A stretch of DNA of 64,000 nt from Puccinia triticina (GCF_026914185.1 NC_070560.1:6253501-6317500); one strand, 5' to 3'; counted from the first letter of the stretch, positions 12,196 to 24,661 are shown. Made by a program: numbers and translations. Notes: generated by a model from the sequence alone, not told the origin.

Positions 12196-12360
12196 GGGAT
12201 TCAAAGTTGGCCATGCATGACTTGCAATACATGTACATACTTTAGCAAGTTTTTGTTCAAGGCTTTTCTTGACAACCAACATTCAAAAAAACATTTGAGG
12301 AGGTTTGGTGTTGTAGTGCAAAAGTGCATGCAAGTTGCATCTGGCCAATGTAAAAAACCC
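12196..12360. mobile_element. degenerate TA-type miniature element, copy 2
   Basis: Starts GGGATTCAAAGTTGGCCATGCA and ends GCATCTGGCCAATG...ACCC, matching the better preserved element at 30867-31088 at both ends and at internal blocks (GTTCAAGGCTTTT, ATTCAAAAAAACATT). The outer Gs and the TA duplication are lost. Confidence 0.7.
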
Positions 12361-12574
12361 ACCCTTTTAAATTTTTGTGGTTGCAAAATTCTTATGCGCG
12401 GATTATTCAAGGTACACCTTCAATGTGAAAACACAATCTTTTGTACATACAGCAAAAATTATGGGAAATTTGACAACAATGGGGACAAGAAACCTATGTG
12501 GATAGCTTCTCCGCAACTTTTCACTCGGTGATATTCCCTCTAGCCACCCAGCCAAAAATTGTACAAATAATCCA

Positions 12575-15500
12575 TCAAACTACCACTCCAGCGATGTCAT
12601 TTGACTCAAGTTTTTTCCCTGTTTTTTTGGGGGGAGGAGGGGAAAGAAACGCATATGAGAGAATCCAAGTTTGGTAAGCGATCGGATTAACAGTCAGGAG
12701 ATTCATGTTTGAAGACCACCGAAACAGCATCCCAGGTAGTGGTTTTTTGGAAGCGTGTTGGGAATTTTCGTGATGAAATAGATTGAGCGAAGAAACACGA
12801 ACGGCTGACGAGCTGATGGGAGGAAAGAAGAACCAAATTACCTTTTCGATTTGATCGACGGCGCTGATCAACTTGACACTGTCTTCAATCATCCAATTGG
12901 TTTTGACACGCTCATATAGAATCGAACAATCCAATGAATCGCAGTCAATTTTGGCTTCCATTGTCGAAATAGACGAGCACCTCCTACAAATCACTTCGAC
13001 CTGCGCTCTCTTTTTTTCGATAGATCTTGCTTTGGTCAAAAGTGAGCATGCCACTCCGGTTGGATTACTAGAGCAACTTTCACACAGAATCCCTATATTC
13101 ACCGATTATAATTTTCAATGAAGCAAGCCGATCAGCATCCTGATAATTTTGCTCAATTGTTTTGGGAGCCATTTAATTTTTTGAAGTACATACCCTTCTG
13201 CCCCTCCTTCTCACAGTTCAAGCACCTGTCACTATGGAAATGCTCATCGACCAAAAGTTTGTTTGCTTTGGTTAATTGTTGTGCCAAATCTGCATGCTGT
13301 ATATTGACAGGCTCCGCTGATGGCTTATCTGAAATCTTGGCAGTGACGTTCACTCTATCAGGTTCGAATAATCCACTCGATTTTGTTACGCGGATCATTC
13401 TGGGCATCGATTGATACCATGCCGCTACATCCACTCCGATGAGATTAAATATGCGAGAAAGAGATGGAATGAAGACTCGGTTGATGTAATACTCCGCATC
13501 AAGCGCTAAAAGACTGCGATTTCCCAAGGGGTTTGGTAGCGCACGAATATCAGCAAACCGGCCTTCAAACTCTTTGACGGAATTGAGGTCAAGCCATCCA
13601 ACAAAATCTTTACGCAAGCAATTTTAAAAAAGACCGACCGGTTCTGTAAAAGTAATTCCGGCGAAACAGCTCGATCTCTTAGCCTAGATTGGGGTGCCCC
13701 TTTGACAATAACATAGGGTACACGCTCCGCATAGGCGGGTTCACTTCGCGGGTCTATCGCCATCTTCCGGGCTGCAATCAAAGCACCTGGTGGTGGTGGA
13801 CCTTTCTCGCTGATGGATAGAAAAGTAAGTTTGCTTTATCTTGTCCAAACCACCGTCTGATGACACACCTGTAACTTCCTAGTTTGACCTCCTTGGCAAA
13901 GGTGAAATCTTGAATGGATACTTTGCCAAGTAACAGTCTTTGCCATTGACGGTAAAGGTACGCCTTGATATCGGAGAGATCCTGAGTTGCGAATAGCTTT
14001 CTTTTGAAGTTTAATCATGATTCTATAAGCTTCTGAACCGTTTCATCATCAAGTCCCAAAAGGGAATGTCAAAAACAGAACAGGCAACCGACTTGAGACA
14101 GGTCTCCTGGATTTTTTGCAGCGCTGGAATCCCATCGCGCCTGACTATTTCGATGCCTTTGGCATCAAACACCGGCTCGGTATCGCTCAAATTCTCGTAC
14201 TTCGCCCCGACATAGCGTTTTTTTGCCATCAAGACACATGGCAAGTAAACCTGAGCGAGTTAAATTATAGAGTGCAAGTTTAGCTCCATCAGAATTCAAG
14301 GCAAAAAGTAATAATCACTGACTTTCTCAAATTTTAGTTTAACTGGTGCGGGATTTCTCTTGGTGACAGCGTCTGCCATCTCATTTCCGATCCTAAACGC
14401 CTCTTCCTTGGTTTTCCCTGGTAGGTACACAAACAAACTGTCCGTATCGCCGTATACTACTTTCGCCCCCCATTCCTCGACGCTGTGGATGAATTCCATC
14501 GACTGATATTTAGTCAGACCAGTTTGTGGTCACAAGGTAACTTTAGTCTATTCGGTTTTGTGCAAGGATTGAATCATTCGCGAACCTTTTCTAACGTTTC
14601 CCTTCCAGTCTGAACGATAGCATCTGCAATCTCAACACAGGGCATTCTGCCAGAGAAAGAAGCGCTGGTATAACCATATGTCACGTTTGCGATGAATTTG
14701 AGACCCAGTTGCCTCGCGTTAAGCATTTTTGACAGTGCCTGTAAGTATTGAACTCATCAGTAAGTGGCGGTTTATGGAATTAATATCGCATTCCAACCTT
14801 GTCATCTTTGGTGAATTTCATACTTTGCTTGATCATAACCCTCGTGTCTAGGAATTCGCTCAACATCTTGCTCAATAAGCTCTTGCGGACATGATGTTTT
14901 ACAAACATGAGTCCGTTGGGAGAAACTGGAGTATGTGAAATAAAATGATTGCAACGGTGGTTAGTACTACGTTACGCTGTCCATGCTGGATTTGAAACCT
15001 GCGATGGGCAGATGGCGAACGGCAGAATATGAGAGCCTTTCAAACTCGCCAATAATATCGTCTTTCAGCAATCTGAGCAGACCATCAGGCAAGTCTAGGG
15101 TCGAAGTTCCCAGCTTATTAACGCCTTTGAAAGGGCTCACTCGGCCAAGGCAAGTTGAGTAGCTTGAGAGGGGTCATCAGCTAGAAAGTCAATATATACA
15201 CGATCAACTTTGATGCACACACCAGTAATTGTAAGCAATCATGATCGAGGGGTAGAGAGACTGAAAGTCCAAAACCAAAAGGGGACTTTTGTAAAAAGCC
15301 GATTGTGGCTCCATAACAAGAGGGATACATTCGGCAGCATTCTGCTTTCCAACCTGGGAGAAATCATTATTCAATGAGTTAGAAGAAGCCAATTAACAGA
15401 TTGAAGGGGATAAGCCAATTGAAATTCGAGGGAATTCATGGCCACACTCACTTCGTCTCGACTAGGTGAAGGCAACAAATAGTTTTCCGGCTTGGAAATC

Positions 15501-18500
15501 CGAAACAAGACAGATTCAACTTTGAATTGTGATCCTCGAGAGATGGCGGAGAAAAAATCGACACCCAACGTTCGAGAAATTTCCCTAAAGTTGTCAGTTG
15601 ATTGTTCATTGATTTAGGAGAGTGATCAAGTTTGGTGAATTTGCGATGGAAGAGTAGAATCGATGGGTAGCCCAATCAACACCTTTTAAGCAAACGAAAA
15701 CACTAACGCATTGCGCGAAATGATCTCGGTTTCTTCAACCAAAGTTATGTCGAGCTCTACCCGGGCAATGTAGTACATTAAGACCCTTCTTCGTTGCTCT
15801 ACAGTTCCCTCCTTCCACCACTTGGCTAGAGTGGAAAATGAATAATGCGGAATTCTTGGAGAAGTAATAAACCGGAATGGAAAAGGCAATGAGCAAATAT
15901 CGACATCTTCCTTTATTTTCTGCTTGGTCAATTGCTTACCGAGTGCGTAAAACATGATAAACTACATTCTCGAATGTATATTGGGTTAAAGCTAGTTCAC
16001 TTCGAATAATACGCCATATTGAAAGGACATGGCGACCAGTTATCTTAATCGACGAGCCATGGGTATATCCCCATTTATCGTCTTTGCCAGCAAATCGGCC
16101 GTGAGATTCGGATCGGACTCGACCAAACTCATAAACCAAGTCAAAGTCTGGAAATTTACCCACCCAAAATCAGTTTGGGACCGGATGCAAGAACAGCCAT
16201 CAACCGGAAAACCTTACCTAGCTCGCAACCCCGTCTCATCACATAGCCCCATGACCAACTTTCCAATTCATATCCAGTTAAGACTTCTGGATCCCAGTTC
16301 CTGACTTTATCTATGAGTGAATTCAGTAAGTCAACTTCAGTGTGGACTACCTCAACACAACATTGATCTAAAGCGTATTTGGGTAATCTAAGTTGTGGCA
16401 AAGATTCCTGGGCATTTTCTTGATGCTCATCCACCATGATGATACCGACGCGAGAAATAGAATCGGGTCGATTGAGTTCGATATCGGCTCGTTCCGTTTT
16501 CAAACAATAGAATAATACCCTAATCTGGTCTGTAGCTGGATCAGGCCGTCTTTCGTTCTTACTGTCGGCTGGGAAAGCAAGCCAATCACAGGATCAGTGA
16601 TGTTCAGGAGATAGAAGCTTTTCTTCCCACTCTTACCATATACTTCAATTGCAAGAACGTCCATGTGTTGTGATTCGTGCGCTGTTGATTTCGATTTGAC
16701 TTGAGTGAACTTGAAGCCGCCGTTATGCTGAGTTGGACCTTCGATCTAAGTAAGCAAATATTTCCAACGTATGAGCTTTTCAACGCGTCAAACATAGTTG
16801 AGATCTTGATCGAAATAACCTGGGAAACGAGCAGGAAATCTTTTGGACATTTGAGAGCTTTTTTTACAAGAGGTCAGAGTGGCAATGCCAAAGAAAAAAG
16901 GGGATAACGGGGAGTAGTAGAGTCGAATGATTGGAAAGTAAAGGGAGAAATGAGGACGATAAATTTTAAACAAACACAAAATTGTAGAAGAAGAAAGGAA
17001 AGGAGGATGTCAATACAAATTTAAATGTGGTCTGATAGGTAAGTCTTTCGACATACTTTTACTTATCGGTGCCATTTTCAAAGCAGATAGTTTTGGCGGA
17101 GGGGTAGCGAATTCCCATCTGGGGATATGAGGGATTGACTTTTGCGAGAGGAGTCCGGGCGCCCCAAAGCTTTTGATCGCGTGCTCGAATTCCTTGATGA
17201 ATCTCAATGAGCTACCCAAGATGGTATACTGTCTCCCAGCATATTCTCTTTTCCGAGTGGGCACATCATTAGGATCTGAATAAAATGGATCTTTGTATAT
17301 TTTCATCGGTAAGTCAAAGTCACTCAGTGAGTTTACAAGCTCAACTGTTGACGGGGGAGACGCATGGTATCGATACCATTGAGTTTCGGTACAGCTCTTT
17401 TTGGGATGCTGGGTTTGAGTTAGTATAGCCATGTCGAGTCTCATCTTTGCTCTTTCATTCGTAATGGTTGATTGGCTCGCGAAAAGGGAATCCAAGTCGG
17501 GGGCCAAGTCGCCTTCTGCTGGCTGATCTGCTTCAAATTTCGGTGTGTTTGACCGATTGAGGGACAGCTCGTGCGATTCTCGTGATGAGCTTGATCCGAC
17601 TTGCTGATGGCCATTGTTGCTCACATCTCGTGAGTTAGGAATTGGTACAGAGGGAGCAACCGAATCCGTGCGCTCGACCTGCAGACTTGTACTGGCGATT
17701 GGGCGGGACGGTGGGCCTGAGTGGTGCTCATTCGAGATGCTCATTTTCGGTATACTATCGTCTTGCTGAAGACGCTCAACAAAACGCATCATTTTACCGG
17801 CTTTAGGCTGAAAAAAGCCGTCGTCCTGCTCCTGTCGTTCCCGCTTCATAGAATTATCTGCGTCTAGCTCGTAAGAATCCGCTGGTATTCTGCCCGGTTG
17901 AAGGAGCCGCTTATCGAGATTGAGTTTTCTCGGAGATTGGAGGCCCTTCGCAGGACTTTGCAACCTTTTGGACGGAGAAACTGCGGGAGAACGGCTGCTA
18001 ATGGATTAATATATCAGAAATCATAGGAATGAAGAAGAAGAGTTACACTGTTGAATGCCTAACTCTCAAATCGATCACACTTACGAATTTTTTGATTTCG
18101 TAGGAGTTGCGCGCTTTGATCCGCCAGCGTTGGGTTCAGCCTGGCCCAATACATCGGGGTTATCGATTTCGTCCCAATTCAATTCATCAAAGTCTTCCTC
18201 TTCGATTGGATCAAGTGCCGGATTATGAACAAGATCGTTTTCGTCGTCCGGGCCTTCGTCCTTGTAGCTTTCCATTTGTGACTGGATAGCTGCGACATCG
18301 ATCCCAAGATGCAGCTGTGCTTCTTCGTTGAAAAGCCCATCGGCCGAATCTTTCGATTTTTGCTTATTGTCAGGTTTGGTAGCCGAACCAGTTCCAATTC
18401 CATGGATGGCCCAGATACCATATGGATTCTCCTCTTGCTCGTCCTTGATCCACTTGCTGATATGAATAGCATCGACGGCTTGGAACGTGGTGGGTATCAA

Positions 18501-19860
18501 CTGCGAAAGTTTTGACTCGGGCTTGACAAACTGTTTGAAAGCCGTCTCGAGGTCCAGTGTATCTTGCTCGGCTGGATTCTGATGCTTGTTGCGAATCAAT
18601 TCTTCGATCTGTGACCGAAAACTGGGTTCCATAAACCATTGAGGCTGTTCACCTCTCGGATAGTCGCGTTGGGTAGCGGGACCTGTTTCGCGCACTTCCT
18701 CTGGCCCTGTCTGACCGCGTTTTTGGCGTCGTTTGCGCTCGTCTTCCCACAATTCTTTGACACTTTGAACCAACTTTTCATCGTCTGGAATGGGGTGTTT
18801 CAAAAACTCTACAAAGTCTTGATGCAACTGGCGTTCCTTGACCCAGTGGCGGTTCATGATGTCAGCTACTGTGCAGTCCAATTCGATGGGACAGTAGGAA
18901 GACTTTATCAAATCCATGGGCGCCATCTGAGATGCTGGCACGTTACTCGCCAAATAAATTGGTCCGTTAGATGTTTCGCCAGTGTTATACGTATCTATAG
19001 TTCACAACAAAAGTTCACTGGACTCGATTAGGGAGTTGAAATAGCCAAGTTGATATTGGAGACGCACCAGGCAATGGTCTTCGGAAAACACAATTGGATA
19101 GTTCTACCCAGCCACATCCGTATAGGTTGTGGTCAAGCATGAACTGTAAGTGAAATGGGATATGTTCCTCGAAAACTTTGAATCCCCCAGGTCGACTAGA
19201 AGCTTGAGCTCCAGCGCCTTGGGAATAAGCAAAGGGATTCATGACCTTGCCTGTTCGGAGTAATTCGGCCATCCGCTTCTTGAACTTGGGCTGCAAGCAA
19301 TATATTTTTAAAAAATAACGATAGCCCACATGGAATCCATAGAATGGGATGCCCTTGCACAGAGCAATAAAAGCTACGTATTGGTGTTTTCCTCGATCGG
19401 CTGGATTACTCATTTTAATTTTTCCCAGTGAAGCAGCAGTTGCGTAATTGAGGGCAGCGCCCAATCTGCGAATGTAGCTATGCACTAGAATGAAGATATG
19501 CCAACGGTTTGAATAAATGTGCAGCATTCATCAAATGCGCGTCAGCCCAATGATTCTAGGTCTTGAGGAATGGATAAGTCGATCCTGACCGGTATCCGGG
19601 TTAATCCCAGCCTCAAATTGCACGTAGAAGTAGGGCATAGCCCCGTGGACGTGGGCTACGACGCGTTGGCCGGCCTGAGTCGCGCCGAACAATCTGACAA
19701 CTGGAACTTTGTAAAACTGTTGGTCGCGAGGAAGGAAGGGCGACGTTTTCAAGCAAAGGGAAGAATCCGAAGGAGAAATACTGAGAGTGTCCAGTTGAAT
19801 GAGACGGAATCGGATTGACGGGCTTTCGTCGGGGATATGATCCCTCAATGGCTCGGTCAT
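12575..19860 (-). CDS. REV3: DNA polymerase zeta catalytic subunit (REV3), multi-exon
   Basis: A family B translesion polymerase that extends mismatched or damaged primer ends with Rev7 in the nucleus. Exons (minus strand): 19860-19590, 19484-19068, 18994-18085, 17997-17057, 16857-16820, 16745-16637, 16568-16218, 16147-15940, 15854-15708, 15584-15452, 15353-15223, 15162-14999, 14925-14798, 14738-14586, 14502-14323, 14250-14089, 13996-13869, 13809-13639, 13513-13194, 13092-12842. All phases agree (1,771 codons). The N-terminus has YKVPVVRLFGATQAGQ and IPFHLQFMLDHNLYGCGW, typical of Rev3. Motif A is DFQSLYPSIMIAYNY (~1205), motif B is NVTYGYTSASFSGR (~1330) and motif C is YGDTDSLF (~1385), followed by KKRYVG. 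The C-terminus carries two Cys clusters (CLNC, CESC, then CRRC and CDSLDC), the latter fitting the iron-sulfur CysB motif. The end is uncertain: the last exon may read on to 12575, or use a 29-nt intron and stop at 12687. Confidence 0.93.
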
Positions 19861-20011
19861 ACTGGATAGCGCGTGTGGAAGGGCTTGGATGACGGAACCG
19901 GCAAGCAATCACAGTTTTGAGCAGGAGCCATCAGTTGGGACGCGGACGATGGGGGTTATGATTATTATGGCATGGATCACTACCTGATATTGGCCGCTCT
20001 GGCATTGCGGA

Positions 20012-20097
20012 GCCTGTTTAGCATAGTCGTTATTGCGCGGCACTTGTACTGCCCGGTGGTCATGCCGAGGTCGCTGGTTCAAATCCGGCAATGGGCT
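20012..20097 (+). tRNA. tRNA-Thr(UGU) with a 13-nt intron
   Basis: A full cloverleaf can be drawn. The acceptor stem GCCTGTT pairs with AATGGGC (20090-20096) over seven pairs with two G-U type pairs. The D arm is GCA/TGC. The anticodon stem CGGCA/TGCCG is perfect once a 13-nt intron (20049-20061) is removed after the base 3' of the anticodon, the normal eukaryotic position. The anticodon is TGT (20045-20047), reading ACA threonine codons. The T arm is GCTGG TTCAAAT CCGGC. The D loop has CG where GG is usual, the only weak point. A T6 tract follows at once. The gene sits about 150 bp upstream of, and divergent from, REV3. Confidence 0.88.
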
Positions 20098-20102
20098 CAC
20101 TC

Positions 20103-20108
20103 TTTTTT
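20103..20108 (+). terminator. RNA polymerase III T6 terminator of the tRNA-Thr gene
   Basis: A run of six T residues begins six bases after the discriminator base of the tRNA, the usual Pol III stop signal on the coding strand. Confidence 0.85.
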
Positions 20109-20514
20109 GTGCCTGTTATTACACATGAAATTGTCCTTCTTTTTGCTGAACTGTGTCGTTGTCGTGATAGGCAGAACCAGCGCTGGTACGGGCGCACTTG
20201 CCGTTGGATCTGCGGCCCCTCTTCAGTTACGCAAACTTACGCATAAAACATGACCTACAGTGCTCACTGAAATTGATTGGTTTTGTGTGCGTTGGGTGTG
20301 TTTGAGGCGTGGCATGTAGTTCGAGGGTTTGGAGCTACATGGGACATCGGCCTGTAAAACAGGAATATGGCAACTGTTTACAAACAAAATGACAAGATGG
20401 ATGGCCCATTTTTCGAGAAAACACACAGCCGCTTCTCCTGGGATGACATTGTGAAACTCAACTTGATCCAAGAATTGATGGAAGGGAAGTTGAGTTCTGT
20501 CTGGTTGGGAGTGT

Positions 20515-21743
20515 ATGAAGTCGCGAGTCCCTCTGACCCCGGGCCCAGCCATCTTCCGTTTTCCAACCGCAACCACTCGACTTCCTCCAGGATCCCCCTC
20601 CAAGCTGTCTCCCTCAAGCCCAGCCTACTCTGCCTTCCTCCGACCCGGCTCAGTCTTCATTGGCTCCCAGTCATCGGTCGACCACCACCACCACTCCCCC
20701 CTCACCCAGCACCAGCACTACTCCAACCACCACCACCGCCAAGCCAGCCCAGGAACAGATGATCCCCTCGGAACCAGCCAGCCTGTCCGTCTAGCCAGCG
20801 CATCCCACTTCGAACGCGACCTCCGCCTCCACCACCGCATCCATCCCGACCATCATCTCCCCACCCCGCAATGTCTCGACCACCACGAAACCCTCACAAA
20901 CCCTCCCGAATGGACTGTCCGGGTCACCATCACACACTCCGACCATCGCACCGGAAAACTTGCAGGGATGATGCAAGCCGACGGCCTCTTCAATAACACC
21001 CTCTCCAACCCCGACCACCATCCCAGACCGCCCCGAGCAGACCCACCACTACCCCATCACGATAGCACCACCACCAGCACAACCATGATCATCACTGCTT
21101 GGGAGGGCGAGATCATCGACCTGAAGAAGTCCCCCAAGCAGCTCTGGACTAACGAGCTCGAGGACGAAGGTCGCTACAAGATCGGGCCCCTTCTCAGCGC
21201 CTCAGTCGACCCCACTCGCTCCAGACACCATCTCGATCAAATCAATACCTTCGGATCCATCTCCCACTCTAACGATCTGCGCTACTGGAGCAAAACTAAG
21301 GCTTTCTTCGCCATCAACCCCGATTCTATCTTCGACATACTCCAAAACGACCCCGCTTTTATCGACGCTCTCGACTCTCGTTTCATCCTCATGAGATGGA
21401 AGGGTCAGCTCCACACATCTCTCATACATACCAATCCAGTCGCCTCGATACTTCCTTCTAAACTTTTTTTTTTGCGTTTTGTTTCAGAGACTAATTTCGT
21501 GAACTGTGAACCCACACAATCTGGGCTGTCGATCCAGGGTTTCTACTACGTCTGTTTAGAGAAACAGACCGGTTTAGTCGAAGGTAAGACCCCTCCAACA
21601 AAAAACCCCTCCGATCGAAGATTAAAGTGAAGCGATTTCTTCCAGCCTATTACTACGATCCAGCTTCTCTTCCCTACCAAAAGCTTCAACTGAAACCTAT
21701 CGGGACCAACGGATTTGGCTTTGGATCGATGAAACTTGTTTAA
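20515..21743 (+). CDS. GID4: GID4/Vid24-like substrate receptor of the GID/CTLH ubiquitin ligase
   Basis: Exons 20515-21403, 21488-21583 and 21646-21743 give 360 residues, with introns of 84 and 62 nt, GT-AG and in frame. GID4 proteins bind Pro/N-degrons of gluconeogenic enzymes and bring them to the GID E3 ligase in the cytosol. Family hallmarks are visible in order: a LRPGSVFIGSQ segment (~50), WTVRVTITHSD and GKLAGMMQA (strands of the beta barrel), ITAWEGEIIDLKK, LRYWSKTKAF, FILMRWKE (completed across intron 1), and LSIQGFYYVCLEKQTGLVEAYYYDP (completed across intron 2). A His/Thr-rich insertion (repeated CAC/ACC codons) separates the first barrel strand from the rest, making the N-terminal half longer and less ordered than usual. 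The ATG at 20515 is the first in frame. It lies downstream of the tRNA, on the same strand. Confidence 0.88.
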
Positions 21744-21784
21744 CCATTCACTCACTCTCTAACCCTCACATATTTATACATACG

Positions 21785-21810
21785 AATACTATATATATAT
21801 ATATATATAC
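21785..21810. repeat. AT dinucleotide microsatellite
   Basis: An uninterrupted run of about eleven AT/TA units lies in the 3' region of the GID4-like gene. Confidence 0.9.
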
Positions 21811-23260
21811 ATGCTGCCACCCCATATCCATCTCTCTAATCTATTTATGATCCCTGGGAAATCATTGTGACTTGATTACCCTTATCCTCCACTGTTTATT
21901 CTCTGCTTCTCTGTATTTCTTATTCCTTTTTTTTCCTGACTGACTCCTCTATTGTTCCCACACCCACGGGAAATCAAGCAATATCCTCAAATGTTCATTG
22001 TCGCCATAATCTGACTTATTTATTGAACTGATCTTGATTATTTGATCATGATCATGTATTTGTTTCTGCTTATTATCAAACACTCCACTGATAAACCACC
22101 TCTTGTTTATTTATCTTCCGCAATTTCTGTCAATGGCTGCGGAATTTGTGAAAAGGAGTGTCCAAGGTGTTGGGGCCCATCTGGCAGGGCCCAGGAAGAA
22201 AATTTGTCCCCTATATTGTGTTTTTCAGAAAGCTTGGATGGACCCTTTCAATTAGTAATTTTTGGCTGTACAGCTGAGAGAAAAACATGATGCTCTTGCG
22301 CATGTTATTCCATAGATCCTGAAAGACATAGCAGAAATGCCCTTTATCTATGGCAATTCAAGTGTCCATCATGAAGATATGTGAAGGCTTGCTAGGGGGC
22401 TATTTGCCAGAAACAAGAGCTATGTGTAAAGATGTTGTTTTGTCTTACCTTAATCAAGGGCAGTGTGACTCAGCGTGTCACATTCATTATGACTGACGGG
22501 GCAAGGCCAAATGCATGAGAGCAAAGAGGGAAAGAGATGTACGCACAGAAAGGTTGAATATATCACAATTGTTTTTGTGCTTTCTTTGGGTCAGGGGGAT
22601 TATTTGGTTTTGGCTGAGAAGTCTCTGAGGAGGCAGAGTTATGGGCACTTGGGCCGGGGAATTTCCATATGAATTGAGTCATACATATTGTTGTATTCAC
22701 ATGCATTTTTCTGTCAGACTAAGAGCATTCCCACTGCGGGCCCTAAATTGGGGCCCTAATAGATTCCACTAGCTCCAAACGGAGCACTGGGTCAATTTGA
22801 TCCAAGCCAATGTGCATGCATGGGTGGACCAAGTGCCCTAATCCAGGCTAACTTAGCCATGGATGCTGATGCTCTGAGCACTCACCACCAGCCACATCCC
22901 AGCTTGTCTCCAATTCCCTGCCATTACCGCTCCCCAATCACCCACCACCACCAACCATAAATCCGTGCCCACTGCCTTGGGCAGTATTGCTTGCCACTGT
23001 AACAGTTGCTGCATGTTCCATTGGATTTACAAAACCGCCAATGTTATCCATATTGAACTCAGAAGCCCCTGTTGGTCTTGTTACATTTTTCCTTGCCATG
23101 GCAGCCCTTGCAACAGGAAAAAAAAGTAGTCACTTGATGGCAAGTGACATGATGCAGCTTTGTTTTCAGCTCCAACACTGCTCCAATGCTGCTCCTCTCC
23201 ACTAGCACATCTAGGGCTCACATGACAGGTGTCAGGATCAAAGCACTCAATGTGAAAAAA
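21811..23260. other. intergenic, no supported gene
   Basis: AT-rich 3' flank of the GID4-like gene, then low-complexity sequence. At 22730-22765 a GAGCATTCCCACTGCGGGCCC start resembles the end of a miniature element (it contains GGGCCCTAA twice), but no matching right end was found. Short open frames here lack introns, motifs or composition suggestive of coding. Confidence 0.5.
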
Positions 23261-23261
23261 A

Positions 23262-23835
23262 CAGATGATGCTCAGCTTTGGCCCTGGCCCAGCTGATGCT
23301 CAGCTTTTACCCTGGCTCAGCTGATGCTCAGTTTTTGCCCTGGCCCAGCTGATGCTCAGCTTTGGCACCGGCTACCTGATAATCATCTTTGGCCCTGGCA
23401 CAGCTGATGCTCAGTCTTGGCCTTGGCTCAGCTGATGCTCAGCTTTGGCCCTATCCTAGCTGATTTTCAGCTCTGGTCCTGTCCAAGCTGATACCCATCT
23501 TTTTCCCTGGCCTGGATAAGCTGATACCCAGCAAGCTACGCATCAGCTGGCCAGCTGGCCCAGGACTGGGTCAAAGCTGAGCATCAGCTGGGACAGGACT
23601 AGGAAAAGGCTGAGCAAGGACTGGTAAAAAGCTGAGCATCAGCTGCGCCAGGACTAGTACAAAGCTGAGCATCACCTGGGCAAGGACTGGTCAAAAGGCT
23701 TTATTCCAATTCTGAGAGTGAGCTGTGTGAAAAAGCTGAGCATGAGCTGGGCAAAAAATCTGAGTATGAGCTGGGTACCAAAGCTGAGTATCAGCTGGAC
23801 AGAACTGAGGATCAGTTGGGCTCATCAAAAACTGA
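23262..23835. repeat. foldback minisatellite with ~30-bp units in inverted halves
   Basis: The left half (about 23270-23520) repeats CAGCTGATGCTCAGC joined by TTTGGCCCTGGC-like spacers. The right half (about 23565-23830) repeats the reverse complement, GCTGAGCATCAGCTG, joined by GGACAGGACTAG-like spacers. The whole block can fold into a long imperfect hairpin. Units vary, so the array is old or was built by repeated slippage. Confidence 0.85.
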
Positions 23836-24654
23836 ACAGTCCTTGGTCCATGAGAGCGGCACCTTTAGCTGTACATTGTTTGGAGCGTCAAGCCATGGGG
23901 GGTTCCCTATGCTTGACCTCCTAGGGCGACCCAAGCGTCACATTGCTGTGAGCGGCTCCAGGCCGCTCAATGTGTGGGTTGACTGCGTGAGGCGGCCCCT
24001 TGAGGCTGGGCAAGGTGTTGGATTACCATAGCCTTCTGCCCAGAACATCTGCGCGCAGTGGCCAGTCCTCCGCGAGACAGCTTGAGCGCTTAGCCAAAGG
24101 CTTCTTTGAGGAGGGCCTAATGTAAGCCCCCATAGGCCCTCCAAGGATGGATGTATGCCACCTCCCCCAGGACAGGGGGGGCATAGCATCCTCTTCCCCT
24201 GCTTGAAGGGAGGGTGGGAGGCCAAAAAAAGGAAACTTGGCAATGAGTGATATGCACTCTGAGTCGAGAATGAAGGACTGAGTGAGACTGGTGTGGTGGA
24301 AGCCGCTGAGTGTACCAGTGGCTTGGATACTCACCTGTCTACCCTGGAGGACCCTGGAGCGCCCTTGTGCATTGCTGTGGTTGGTCCTCTAGTCCGCTTG
24401 CTGGTTTCTCCGCCCGAGTTTGTCTTGCGTAACTCCGCTTTGTCGTACGTGCGCGTATTGTGGGTTGCGGTTCAGCTAGGTGTCCGGCTTCATAGGCTTG
24501 TATGAGCGTCCACCTAGCTGTGGAGTGGGAGGGGCGCCTAACAAGGACCTTAGCCCCTTCTGCTACGCGCCAGTAACTCCCAATAAATTCTGGAAGTTGA
24601 GGAGATGGTTGGGAGATTGGGGTAAATAGTGGATAGATATTGGATAGATGGCGG
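23836..24654. other. intergenic, unclassified repeat-like DNA
   Basis: Moderately GC-rich, with no intron-bearing or motif-bearing reading frame. The open frames are short and overlap on both strands. No termini or target duplications could be recognised. Confidence 0.4.
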
Positions 24655-24661
24655 GTATCTG

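Noticed and set aside
12055..12531. 158-residue open frame on +
   Set aside because: It overlaps the miniature element at 12196-12360 and continues into AT-rich DNA; no motif or splice site.
23262..23835. Regularly spaced repeats resembling a CRISPR array
   Set aside because: Units are variable, spacers are also repeats, orientation inverts midway, and the genome is eukaryotic.
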